Shown: in pieces, positions 1 through 7,534 of the stretch
How positions within the stretch are numbered: the first letter of the stretch is position 1
How the letters are laid out: each line of letters opens with the position of its first letter
NCBI GenBank assembly: GCA_038233055.1
Contig: JBBSMS010000109.1
Coordinates: 1-11,426 of the forward strand
DNA from: Salsipaludibacter sp038233055
GTDB taxonomy: Bacteria; Actinomycetota; Nitriliruptoria; Nitriliruptorales; Nitriliruptoraceae
Reading direction: 5' to 3'
Length of the DNA stretch: 11,426 nt
The notes under the pieces: generated by a model
Databases searched by the model: none
What the model was told of the DNA's origin: nothing
The model's input: the letters and a program-made list of their open reading frames with translations, nothing else
Made by a program: the position numbers and the translations under genes

Positions 1-749
1 ATGGTGTCGCCGATGCCCTCGGCCAGCAACGTGCCGATGCCGATCGCGGACTTGACCGAGCCGGAATACTTCGGACCGGCCTCGGTGACCCCGAGGTGCA
101 GCGGGTAGTCGCAGCGCTGGGCCAGCAGCCGGTAGGTCTGGATCATGACCCACGGGTCGGAGTGCTTCACCGAGATCTTGGTGTTGTAGAAGTCGACGTC
201 CTCGAGCAACCGGACCTCGCGCAGGGCCGACTCGACCATGGCCTCGGGGGTCGGGCCGCCGTACTGGGCCAGCACGTCGTCCTCCAGGGAGCCGCCGTTG
301 ACGCCGATGCGGATGGCGATGCCGCGCTCACCGGCCATGTCGCCGATGAGCTTGACCTTGTCGTGCTTCTTGATGTTGCCCGGGTTGATGCGCACGCCGG
401 CGCAGCCAGCCTCGATCGCGGCCACGGCGTACTTCCACTGGAAGTGGATGTCGGCGATGACCGGCACCTGGCTGTGCGCGGCGATGTCGGCGAGGGCGTC
501 GGCGTCCTGTTGGCGGGGCACGGCCACGCGCACCAGGTCGACCCCTGCGGCCTGCACCATCGCGATGGCCTGCAGGGTCCGATCGACCTCGTGCGTCGGG
601 GTCACCGTCATCGTCTGCACGCTGATCGGTGACGACGAGCCCACACCGACGGGCCCCACGGTGACCTGGCGGGTGGGGCGGCGTTCGGGACCGCCGGAAT
701 CGATGGTCGCGTCGGGGTCGACGGTGAGGATGGGCAGGGACTGGACCAT
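1..749 (-). CDS. ispG: 4-hydroxy-3-methylbut-2-en-1-yl diphosphate synthase (IspG/GcpE), 3' part cut by window edge
   Basis: IspG is a cytoplasmic iron-sulfur enzyme of the MEP isoprenoid pathway; it reduces the cyclic diphosphate MEcPP to HMBPP. I translated the minus strand from ATG at 749: 249 full codons are present, ending GIGDT, with the next codon split by the edge. The visible part is the N-terminal TIM barrel: VQTMT near residue 44, RVAVP near 74, VPVIADIHF near 95, AGVRINPGNI near 116, RIGVNGGSL near 147, ISVKHSD near 192 and LGVTEAGP near 219, all family hallmarks. The C-terminal domain with the [4Fe-4S] cysteines lies outside the window. About 28 residues precede the usual core. 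An AAGGA lies 9 bases before the ATG and supports this start. The gene follows the ABC-F gene after 87 bases. Together with dxr upstream it supplies two MEP-pathway steps in one cluster. Identification is secure; completeness cannot be judged. Confidence 0.97.
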   Translation of the reverse strand, partial: MVQSLPILTVDPDATIDSGGPERRPTRQVTVGPVGVGSSSPISVQTMTVTPTHEVDRTLQAIAMVQAAGVDLVRVAVPRQQDADALADIAAHSQVPVIADIHFQWKYAVAAIEAGCAGVRINPGNIKKHDKVKLIGDMAGERGIAIRIGVNGGSLEDDVLAQYGGPTPEAMVESALREVRLLEDVDFYNTKISVKHSDPWVMIQTYRLLAQRCDYPLHLGVTEAGPKYSGSVKSAIGIGTLLAEGIGDT

Positions 750-821
750 GGCGAAACGTCCTTGGTTCGTGACGTCCGACGGTATCGCCACCACCCACGT
801 CTCCCCTCACGAGACGCCGGC

Positions 822-853
822 CAGGGCAGCCGCCGGTCAGGGCAGCCGCAGGG
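822..853. repeat. 16-base imperfect tandem duplication at the ABC-F stop codon
   Basis: The 12-mer CAGGGCAGCCGC occurs at 822-833 and again at 838-849, a 16-base period. The ABC-F stop codon (837-839 on the minus strand) sits at the junction, so the last codons of the gene are copied just beyond its stop. It looks like a small slippage duplication. Confidence 0.6.
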
Positions 854-2483
854 GCATGGCGGCCGACGGGTGCACCGCGTCGACCCCGTCGAGCAGCACC
901 GACAGGGCATCCTCCACCTGGGGGATATCGCGCACGGTGCCGTCGTGGTCCAGGTGCCAGAAGCGGTCGAGCGAGGCCAGGTGGGCACGATCGTGCGACA
1001 CCGTCACCACCGCGCCGTCGAAGTCGACCAGCGCCTGCTCGAGTGCCATGGCAGAGTCGATGTCGAGGTTGTCGGTGGGCTCGTCCAACAGCAGCAGGTT
1101 CACACCGCCCAGTTCGAGCAGCAGGATCGACAGGCGTGCCTTCTGGCCGCCGGAGAGGGTCTCGTAGTCCTGCCGAGCGGTCCCCACCAGCGCGTACCGG
1201 GCCAGTGCGTTCATGGTGCGCTCGGTGTTGCCGGTCACGTCCGACACGATGTCGAACGGCTGGCGGCCGACCAGGTGGGGCTGTTCGTTGATCTGGGTGA
1301 AGTAGCCCGGCCGTACCTGGGTCCCGAGTTCGACCCGGCCACCGTGGTCGGCCAAGTCGGCGGCCAGCACCCGGACGAGGTGGGTCTTGCCGGTGCCGTT
1401 GGGACCGATGAGGCCGATCCGGTCCCCCACCCGCACGTCAGCGGAGAACGGTTGCACCAACCCATCCACGGCGATGTCGACCAGCTTGAGCATCCGCCGA
1501 CCGGTCGTGCCGCCGCGCATGCGGACGCGGACGTGCTGGTCGGGCGCGGGCGGCGGCGGCGGTCCGGCCTCGACCCACTTGCGCCAGCGCGACTCGGCCG
1601 CGTCGGCTTTCGCGGCGAAGTTGTCGTAGTACTTCGCCCGCTCCTTGAGCAGCTTGAAGTAGCGGTAGAGCCGGCGTTCCTCGTCCTGCCAGCGCTGGAG
1701 CGCGTCCCCGAGTTTCTCCTGGCGCGTCGCCCGGGCCTCCTCGTAGGTGTCGTAGGCCCCGTGGTGGATCCAGGCGCCGCCGATCTCGAGCGTGACCAGG
1801 CGTGACGGTGCGGCCGACAGCAGCCCGCGGTCGTGGCTGATCAGCAGGATCGTCTGCGGGGAACGGGCGAGGTCCTGTTCCAGCGCCCGCTTGGCGGGGA
1901 CGTCGAGGTAGTTGTCGGGCTCGTCCAGCAGCAGCGTCTCGATGCCGGGCGCCCCGACCAGCACGCCCAGCACCAGGCCCTTGCGCTCACCGCCGGACAG
2001 GGTCGTGGCGTCACGGTGGCCGACCTCGTCGAAGCCGACCCGCAGGACCCGGCGGCAGGCCGCGTCCCACCGGGCTTCCAGTTCATAGCCGCCGAGGTCC
2101 CCCCAGCGCCCGAGGTGCTCGGCCAGGTCGATCCCGGCCAGGTCGTCACCGCCGGCCAGCCGATCCTCGGCGTCGCACAGGTCCGCGTTGATGGCGTCCA
2201 GCGGGGCGGGCGCGAAACGGCCCAGCAGTCGACGCAGGTCCCGGGCCGACTCGTCCGGGCCGAAGCCGACCTCCTGAGGCATCCAGCGCACGCTGCCGGG
2301 CGCCTGGACGGTGCCGTCGTCGGGCGTGAGATCACCCGCGAGCAGCCGCATGAGCGTGGTCTTGCCGACCCCGTTGGTGCCGATCAGGCCGGCCGTGACA
2401 CCGGTCGGCACGCGGAAGGAGACGTCGGAGAATCCCCCGACGTCGCCGGGGTGGGTGAAGGCGAGATCCGTGACCGCAAGCAT
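837..2483 (-). CDS. ABC-F family ATPase (two ABC domains, no membrane segments)
   Basis: This is a 548-residue soluble protein with two ATP-binding cassettes. ABC-F proteins act on the ribosome, relieving stalled translation or protecting it from antibiotics. First cassette: Walker A GTNGVGKT (35-42), signature LSGGE (162-166), Walker B LLLDEP (184-189) followed by DNYLD, and H-loop ISHD (215-218). Second cassette: Walker A GPNGTGKT (360-367), signature LSGGQ (443-447), Walker B LLLDEP (464-469), and H-loop VSHD (495-498). The linker, about 245-320, is a charged Arg/Lys/Glu-rich helical stretch (the P-site tRNA interaction motif region of the family) ending in a run of five prolines. ATG at 2483 gives a direct start into the first cassette; its ribosome site is weak. 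The start is 6 bases after the rseP stop, suggesting coupled translation. From memory, DEPDNYLD in place of DEPTNHLD marks a common actinobacterial subgroup. Whether it is housekeeping or resistance-related cannot be told from sequence alone. Confidence 0.93.
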   Translation of the reverse strand: MLAVTDLAFTHPGDVGGFSDVSFRVPTGVTAGLIGTNGVGKTTLMRLLAGDLTPDDGTVQAPGSVRWMPQEVGFGPDESARDLRRLLGRFAPAPLDAINADLCDAEDRLAGGDDLAGIDLAEHLGRWGDLGGYELEARWDAACRRVLRVGFDEVGHRDATTLSGGERKGLVLGVLVGAPGIETLLLDEPDNYLDVPAKRALEQDLARSPQTILLISHDRGLLSAAPSRLVTLEIGGAWIHHGAYDTYEEARATRQEKLGDALQRWQDEERRLYRYFKLLKERAKYYDNFAAKADAAESRWRKWVEAGPPPPPAPDQHVRVRMRGGTTGRRMLKLVDIAVDGLVQPFSADVRVGDRIGLIGPNGTGKTHLVRVLAADLADHGGRVELGTQVRPGYFTQINEQPHLVGRQPFDIVSDVTGNTERTMNALARYALVGTARQDYETLSGGQKARLSILLLELGGVNLLLLDEPTDNLDIDSAMALEQALVDFDGAVVTVSHDRAHLASLDRFWHLDHDGTVRDIPQVEDALSVLLDGVDAVHPSAAMPLRLP

Positions 2484-2489
2484 CCCGGA

Positions 2490-3971
2490 TCACGGCAACT
2501 GGATGGGGTTCACGATGTCGAGCCAGATCAGTCCGAGTCCGACGGTGCCCAGCACGAGCAGGACGGGCAGCGCCACCGCGGCCACCGTCCGTGGGTCCAC
2601 GGTGAAGTCCGTGGACCAGCCGAACAGGCCGCGCACACGGTTGGTGGCGACCTCGATGCCCAACACGGCCAGGTGCCCGCCGTCCAGCGGGGGCAACGGC
2701 AGCAGGTTGAGCACGCCGATGAACACGTTGACGCTGACGACCATCAGGATCAGGAACATGATCCCGACCGACGCGACCCCCTCGCCCGTGATGGCGGCCC
2801 CGCCGACCATCGAGATCCCGCCTTCGACCGAGCGCTCCTCGGCCCCGGAGATCTGTCCGAACAGTTGCCCGATCCCCTCGGGACCGAAGACGTCCCCGAT
2901 GGCGGACAGGCTCAGGCCGACCTGTGCGGGGACCGACTGGCGCCCGACGAAGGTCTCGTATGCCGCGTCTCCCACGCTCAGCCGCTCGCGCCGCTCCATC
3001 GGGATGAAGCCCAGTTGGCCGATGGCCCCCCCGTTCTCGGGATCCGTCCCTGCGGTGGGCGTGCCGACCAGGTCGACGGTCTCGCCGTCGCGCCGGACGG
3101 TGATCGTGACCGGGTCGCCGAGGCTGGTCCGGATGGTGTCGCGCAGGACCAGGAAGTCGTCGGAGGTGGTCCCGTCGATCGCGACCACGCGGTCGCCCAC
3201 CTGCATGCCCGCCTCCTCGGCGGCACTGCCGGCCTGCACCTCCCCGACCTCGTTCGTGGCGGTGCCGGTCGCCTGGGGCAACAACGCCAGCCCGACGAAG
3301 AACAGCACGATCGCGATGACGAAGTGCCAGAACGACCCGGCCACCAGCACGATGGCGCGCTGCCAGGCGGGTCGGTCGTGGAAGAAGCGGCCGCGGTCGC
3401 CGTGACGGAGGCGGTGGTGGAGGCTGGACAGGCGTTCCCGCGCGGTCGCGGGCACGTCGTCGCCCACGGCCGCCACGAGGTCGTCCACCGCGCGGTCCAC
3501 GGCCTCCACGGCGGCGACGGGCGTGGCGGGCGCGGCCGCACGGACCCGGTCCACGATCGCCGCCCGGGTGTCGGTGGGTGTGCCGCGCTCGTCCAGCAGG
3601 AGGTCGAGTCGTGCCAGCGCCGCCGGCGACGCCAGCGAGATGGCCAGCAGGTCGCGACCTTCGGCCTCGGCAGTCGCCCGCCGATCGGCGGCGAGTCGAT
3701 CACCGTCGGCCCACGCCCGGGCGACGCTGGGCCGACGTTCCTCGCTCCGGCCCATCCCGCGCACCCGGACGAAACCGCCCAGCGGCAACGCCTTGACGCC
3801 GTACTCGGTCTCGCCGCGACGGGTGGACCACAACGTCGGCCCGAAGCCGAGGAAGAACTTGTCAGCCCGCATCCCGAAACGGCGGGCGGTCGAGAAGTGG
3901 CCCCACTCATGGATCATGATTGAGACGATGATCGCCACAACGAAGGCCACGATCCCGAAGGTGGCGGTCAC
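2490..3971 (-). CDS. rseP: RseP-like site-2 membrane metalloprotease (M50 family) with PDZ domain and large insertion
   Basis: Site-2 proteases cut transmembrane anchors inside the membrane, typically anti-sigma factors. The protein is 493 residues. TM1 (about 5-20) runs into the zinc motif HEWGH (21-25). GVKALPLGGFVRVRGM (58-73) is the usual membrane-associated strand. About 120 residues of extra, charged, Ala/Arg-rich helical sequence follow (76-196). TM2 (205-232) begins AGSFWHF where most relatives have GPxxNF. One PDZ domain spans about 236-320 (AGMQVGDRVVAIDG). TM3 (402-425) ends in NLLPLPPLDGGH, carrying the third zinc ligand in LDG (429-431), and TM4 is 463-485. GTG at 3971 is chosen because an AGGAG lies 5 bases upstream and TM1 starts at once; an upstream extension would be Arg-rich and unlike the family. 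Position between dxr and ispG is a common bacterial arrangement. The true substrate is unknown, so the symbol indicates family only. Confidence 0.93.
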   Translation of the reverse strand: MTATFGIVAFVVAIIVSIMIHEWGHFSTARRFGMRADKFFLGFGPTLWSTRRGETEYGVKALPLGGFVRVRGMGRSEERRPSVARAWADGDRLAADRRATAEAEGRDLLAISLASPAALARLDLLLDERGTPTDTRAAIVDRVRAAAPATPVAAVEAVDRAVDDLVAAVGDDVPATARERLSSLHHRLRHGDRGRFFHDRPAWQRAIVLVAGSFWHFVIAIVLFFVGLALLPQATGTATNEVGEVQAGSAAEEAGMQVGDRVVAIDGTTSDDFLVLRDTIRTSLGDPVTITVRRDGETVDLVGTPTAGTDPENGGAIGQLGFIPMERRERLSVGDAAYETFVGRQSVPAQVGLSLSAIGDVFGPEGIGQLFGQISGAEERSVEGGISMVGGAAITGEGVASVGIMFLILMVVSVNVFIGVLNLLPLPPLDGGHLAVLGIEVATNRVRGLFGWSTDFTVDPRTVAAVALPVLLVLGTVGLGLIWLDIVNPIQLP

Positions 3972-4157
3972 GGGGGCTCCTGGGTCGCGGTGGCGGGTCG
4001 GACGTCGAGCGGCGCGGCGTCGGACGTCGCGATGTCGCGATGTCGAACCGCGGGTCGGTCCAGTGTGCCGCATGCTCGCGATCGACGGCGCCCGGCCGTC
4101 CTGGCTCCCGGGTGGTTCGGCGCCGCCGGCTGCTCGGATGGGCCGCGTGCGCCCGGC
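3972..4157 (-). promoter_or_regulatory. dxr-rseP gap with GTCG-type direct repeats
   Basis: This is the longest gap inside the downstream cluster (186 bases). It contains an 11-base direct repeat, GTCGGACGTCG, at 3997-4007 and 4019-4029, 22 bases apart (about two helical turns). Overlapping it is an 8-base tandem repeat, GTCGCGAT, at 4026-4033 and 4034-4041 followed by a partial third copy. I see no convincing promoter hexamers and no credible ORF. It could hold an internal promoter with a regulator site for rseP, or be neutral spacer. Confidence 0.35.
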
Positions 4158-5321
4158 TCAGGCCCTGGCAGCGACCTGGGCGCGGGCATGGCGACGCGCC
4201 CATGCATCCGCGTCCAGGACGTCGGCGATGTCACGCGGAGGCAGCGGGCCGGCCGCATCGTGGGCGGTCATGGCGGCCTCGATCACGCGCGGGATGTCGA
4301 GCCATGCGATCCGGTCGCCGAGGAACGCCTCCACCGCGACCTCGTTGGCGGCGTTGCACACGGCCGGATGGGTGCCGCCGGCCCGGCCCGCGGCCACGAC
4401 CAGGCCCAGGGCCGGGAAGGCCTGATGGTCCACGGGCTCGAACGACAGCGTCGTCGGCCTGGTCCAGTCCATCGCCACGAAGGCCTGCTCGAGCCGCTCC
4501 GGCCAGCCCAGCGCCAGTTGGATCGGCAGGCGCATGTCCGGCGGCGACAGCTGGGCGATGGTCGACCCGTCGACAAACTCCACCATCGAGTGCACGATCG
4601 ACTGGGGATGCACAACCGCCTCGATGCGGTCCATCGGCAGGTCGAACAACAGGTGGGCCTCGACCAGTTCGAGGCCCTTGTTCACCAGCGTCGACGAGTT
4701 GATCGTGATCAGGGGTCCCATCGACCAGGTCGGGTGGTCCAACGCCTCGGCCGCGGTCACGTCAGCGAGGTCAGCCCGGGACCGCCCCCGGAAGGGACCG
4801 CCGGAGGCCGTCACCACCAGCCGCGCGACCTCCGCCCGGGTCCCGGACCGCAGGCACTGGGCCAGGGCCGAATGCTCGGAGTCGACCGGCACCAGGTGGG
4901 TGTCGCGACCGCCCGCGGCCTCGGCGGCCGCCACGACCAGGTCGCCCCCGATGATCAGCGACTCCTTGTTGGCCAACGCAACCTGGGTCCCCGCCTCCAG
5001 GGCGGCCATGGTCGCGGCCAACCCGGCGGCTCCGTCGATGCCGTTCAGGACGACGTCGACGTCGGCTGCCGCGAGCGCGGTCACGGCGTCACTGCCACCC
5101 GCGACCCGGCGGCGCCCGTCATGGGCGGTCGCGGCGTCGGCATCGGCGACGGCCAGCAGATCGACGTCGAACTCGTCGGCCTGGCGGGCCAGCAGGTCGA
5201 CGTTGTGGCCGGCGGCCAACGCCACCACCTCGAAGCGGTCGGGGTGGGCCCGGACGACGTCCAGGGCCTGGGTCCCGATCGAACCGGTCGAGCCCAGGAT
5301 CGCGAGTCGGCGCGGGCTCAC
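4158..5321 (-). CDS. dxr: 1-deoxy-D-xylulose 5-phosphate reductoisomerase
   Basis: DXR converts DXP to MEP using NADPH and a divalent metal, the first committed step of the MEP isoprenoid pathway and the target of fosmidomycin. The protein is 387 residues, normal for the family. Seen: NADPH-binding GSTGSIGTQ (10-18), LANKES (116-121), metal ligands D147 and E149 in PVDSEH, ASGGPFRG (172-179), flexible-loop H196 and W199, NSSTLVNKGLE (208-218) with the third metal ligand E218, HPQSIVHSMVEF (238-249), and ANEVAVEAFLG (325-335). All catalytic residues known from E. coli DXR appear conserved. I chose GTG at 5321 because the dinucleotide-binding strand starts six residues later as in relatives; the ribosome site there is weak, and another GTG at 5363 would overlap rlmN. 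The gene starts 28 bases after the rlmN stop, so it is probably co-transcribed with it. Confidence 0.97.
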   Translation of the reverse strand: MSPRRLAILGSTGSIGTQALDVVRAHPDRFEVVALAAGHNVDLLARQADEFDVDLLAVADADAATAHDGRRRVAGGSDAVTALAAADVDVVLNGIDGAAGLAATMAALEAGTQVALANKESLIIGGDLVVAAAEAAGGRDTHLVPVDSEHSALAQCLRSGTRAEVARLVVTASGGPFRGRSRADLADVTAAEALDHPTWSMGPLITINSSTLVNKGLELVEAHLLFDLPMDRIEAVVHPQSIVHSMVEFVDGSTIAQLSPPDMRLPIQLALGWPERLEQAFVAMDWTRPTTLSFEPVDHQAFPALGLVVAAGRAGGTHPAVCNAANEVAVEAFLGDRIAWLDIPRVIEAAMTAHDAAGPLPPRDIADVLDADAWARRHARAQVAARA

Positions 5322-5349
5322 GCGCGCGGGGACGGGGCGGTCGAGGCGC

Positions 5350-6690
5350 TCACGACGGACCACCCGGGCCCGGTTCGTCCGCCGCGGTCGAGTCGCGGCG
5401 CGCGTCCACCCGATCGGCCGCCCCCACCGCGACGGGCAGACGGCGGCCCTCACCGAGGGTGTAGGAGGCCAGCAGTTGCCCGCACGCGGCGTCGGCGTCG
5501 CGACCGCGGGTGTCGCGCAGGGTGGCGTTGGCACCCGCGCGTTCCAGGATGTCCATGAAGCGGCGAACCGCCGCCCGGCTGGGTTCCTTCCACCGCACCC
5601 CGGGGGTCGGGTTCATGGGGATGACGTTGACGTGGCTGCGGGTGCGTCGGGCGATGGCGGCCAGCCCGCGGGCCTGCTCGTCGGAGTCGTTCACGTCGCC
5701 GATCAGGCACCACTCGATGCTCACGCGGCGGTTGGTCGTCTCCCGGTAGTGCTCCATGGCGGCCTCGACCGTGGCCAGCGGGTGCTGGCGGTTCGGCGGG
5801 ACCAGGTCGTCGCGCAGGGAGTCGTCGGCAGCGTGCAACGACACCGCCAGCGTCACCGGCTTGCCGTGGTCGGCCAGGCGCCGGATCGCCGGGACGAGCC
5901 CGACGGTGGAAACCGTGATGTTCCGCGCCGATAGCCCGAGGCGTTCGTGCAACCAGTCGATGGTGCCGAGCGTGGCCGGGACGTTGGCCAGCGGCTCGCC
6001 CATGCCCATGAACACGACGTTGGTGACCCGGTCGGGATGTCCGGCGGGGAGGTCGAACGAGGACGTGCCCGCGTCGGCCTGGACGTCCACCGCCGCGGAC
6101 AACTGGCCCGACGCCAGCACCGCGTGCGCCACGATGACCTGGCGCACGACTTCCCCGGTCGTGAGCTGGCGTCGGAACCCGGCCTGCCCGGTCGCGCAGA
6201 AGGGGCAGCCCATGGCACACCCGGCCTGGGTCGAGATGCACACGGTCGCGCGGTCGGGGTAGAGCATCAGGACGGTTTCGATGGCCACACCGTCGCGGTA
6301 CTCCAGCAGCAACTTGTGGGTCCGGCCACCGTCGGCCACGGTGTGGGCCACGAGGCGCGGGCGGGTGGGACCGAACGAGGCCGCGAGGCGATCGCGCAGG
6401 TCGAGCGGGAGGTTGGTCATCTCGTGCGGGTCGTCCACGCCCCGGTCCAGCCACTCCATGACCTGGGTCGCGCGGTACGACGGCTGGCCGAGGCCCTCCA
6501 GCAGGGCGACGAGTCCGTCCTCGTCCAGGTCGTAAGGATCCAGCACGTCGGGGGCGACGTCGTCCTCGATGGCGGTGTCCGCCATCCGCGGCTGGTCCGT
6601 CCCGGGCGCGGTTCCGGCGTCGGCATCCCCCGCGTCGGGGAGGTCGACAGCGGGCTGGTCGACAGGCTCGGAGGGGTCCGGATCGGTCAC
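5350..6690 (-). CDS. rlmN: dual-specificity 23S rRNA/tRNA adenine-C2 methyltransferase (radical SAM)
   Basis: RlmN methylates C2 of A2503 in 23S rRNA and A37 of some tRNAs, by a radical SAM ping-pong mechanism. The 4Fe-4S cluster motif CxxxCxxC is C158, C162, C165 (CAMGCPFC). The two mechanistic cysteines are C151 (CISTQAGC) and C403 (AACGQL), matching E. coli C118 and C355. Other hallmarks are NVVFMGMGEPLAN (224-236), SLHAADDSLRDDLVP (284-298) and VNVIPMNP (354-361). At 446 residues it is longer than the usual 350-400. The extra comprises a roughly 50-residue acidic N-terminus, an insertion of about 25 residues (195-221) before the NVVFMG strand, and a charged 35-residue tail. GTG at 6690 overlaps the cdsA stop by four bases (GTGA), favouring coupled translation. 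ATG at 6585 (residue 36) is an alternative start that still keeps the whole conserved core. Confidence 0.96.
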   Translation of the reverse strand: MTDPDPSEPVDQPAVDLPDAGDADAGTAPGTDQPRMADTAIEDDVAPDVLDPYDLDEDGLVALLEGLGQPSYRATQVMEWLDRGVDDPHEMTNLPLDLRDRLAASFGPTRPRLVAHTVADGGRTHKLLLEYRDGVAIETVLMLYPDRATVCISTQAGCAMGCPFCATGQAGFRRQLTTGEVVRQVIVAHAVLASGQLSAAVDVQADAGTSSFDLPAGHPDRVTNVVFMGMGEPLANVPATLGTIDWLHERLGLSARNITVSTVGLVPAIRRLADHGKPVTLAVSLHAADDSLRDDLVPPNRQHPLATVEAAMEHYRETTNRRVSIEWCLIGDVNDSDEQARGLAAIARRTRSHVNVIPMNPTPGVRWKEPSRAAVRRFMDILERAGANATLRDTRGRDADAACGQLLASYTLGEGRRLPVAVGAADRVDARRDSTAADEPGPGGPS

Positions 6691-7529
6691 AGGATCACCA
6701 TGGCCAGCCAGGCCACGGGGAGCGCGAACAGGATGGCGTCGACCCGGTCCATGATCCCGCCGTGGCCGGGCAGCAGCGTGCCGAGGTCCTTGATGCCGAG
6801 GTCGCGTTTGACCATCGATTCGAACAGGTCACCGATGAACCCCGCAGCGGCCACCAGGACGGCCACCACGACCACCTCGAGCAGCCCCAACGCTGACACC
6901 AGCGGCATGAGGACGGCCGCCACCAGCGCGGCCACCACGACCCCGCCGACGAACCCCTCCCACGACTTGTTGGGTGACAGGCTCGGGGCGATCGGGGTAC
7001 GGCCGATCCAACTGCCGACCGCGTAGGCACCGATGTCGGCAAAGACAGCGGCACCGATGGCCAGCAACAGGCGCGCCGGCCCGGCATCGTCGAGGGTGAT
7101 CAGCAGGACCGCGAACGAGCCCAGGAACGAGGTCCACAGGCCGAGGAAGACGGTCGTGCCCAGCCGAGCCAGCGCACGTCGCCGGTCCCGGCCGACCAGC
7201 AGCCACCCGGCCGCGCCGAACAGCAACACCAGGACACCGCCGACCTGGCCCAGGGGACCGGCTCGCAGCGTCGCGGCCGGGGTCACGATCGCGGTGACGA
7301 TCAGCACCGGCACCAGCGACCGGTGGCCCAACTCGCGCAGGTGGGCGGCCGCCTCGATCGAGGCCATCACCATGAACACCGTTAGGAACCCGGTGGCCGC
7401 GACGGGACTCCAGAACGTGGCCGAGATGAACCCGACCGCTAGGACCACACCGATGGCGATGGCCACCGGGAGGTTGCGCCCGGATGAGGATCCGGGCGTC
7501 GTCTCGGCGGCGGCGGGGAGATCGGTCAC
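6687..7529 (-). CDS. cdsA: phosphatidate cytidylyltransferase (CDP-diacylglycerol synthase)
   Basis: CdsA is an integral membrane enzyme making CDP-diacylglycerol from phosphatidic acid and CTP, the branch point to all major phospholipids. The protein is 280 residues with about eight hydrophobic segments (roughly 20-38, 42-62, 70-88, 94-113, 125-146, 152-175, 194-216, 217-234), plus a short hydrophobic C-terminus. SPNKSWEGFVGG (185-196) and the CDS-family signature at 238-264, with KRDLGIKDLG, LPGHGG and DRVD, are intact and include the metal-binding acidic residues. GTG at 7529 lies 5 bases after the frr stop, and a GAGG inside the frr end lies 10 bases before it, so translation is probably coupled. 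The first 18 residues are a Ser/Thr/Pro-rich soluble leader. The uppS gene usual between frr and cdsA in many bacteria is missing. Confidence 0.96.
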   Translation of the reverse strand: MTDLPAAAETTPGSSSGRNLPVAIAIGVVLAVGFISATFWSPVAATGFLTVFMVMASIEAAAHLRELGHRSLVPVLIVTAIVTPAATLRAGPLGQVGGVLVLLFGAAGWLLVGRDRRRALARLGTTVFLGLWTSFLGSFAVLLITLDDAGPARLLLAIGAAVFADIGAYAVGSWIGRTPIAPSLSPNKSWEGFVGGVVVAALVAAVLMPLVSALGLLEVVVVAVLVAAAGFIGDLFESMVKRDLGIKDLGTLLPGHGGIMDRVDAILFALPVAWLAMVIL

Positions 7530-7534
7530 GGGTG

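Noticed and set aside
1549..1566. GGC-rich run in the ABC-F gene looking like a microsatellite
   Set aside because: It encodes the proline run in the linker of the ABC-F protein and is too short and in-frame to call a separate repeat element.
1833..3923. Very long plus-strand open frame of 696 codons running antisense through the ABC-F and rseP genes
   Set aside because: Its product is low-complexity and rich in Gly, Asp, His, Arg and Gln with no domain or motif, while the minus strand encodes two intact conserved proteins. Long antisense frames are expected at this GC content.
5363..5363. Alternative GTG start for dxr overlapping the rlmN stop
   Set aside because: It would add 14 Arg-rich residues before the conserved dinucleotide-binding strand; GTG at 5321 matches family length better, though its ribosome site is weak.
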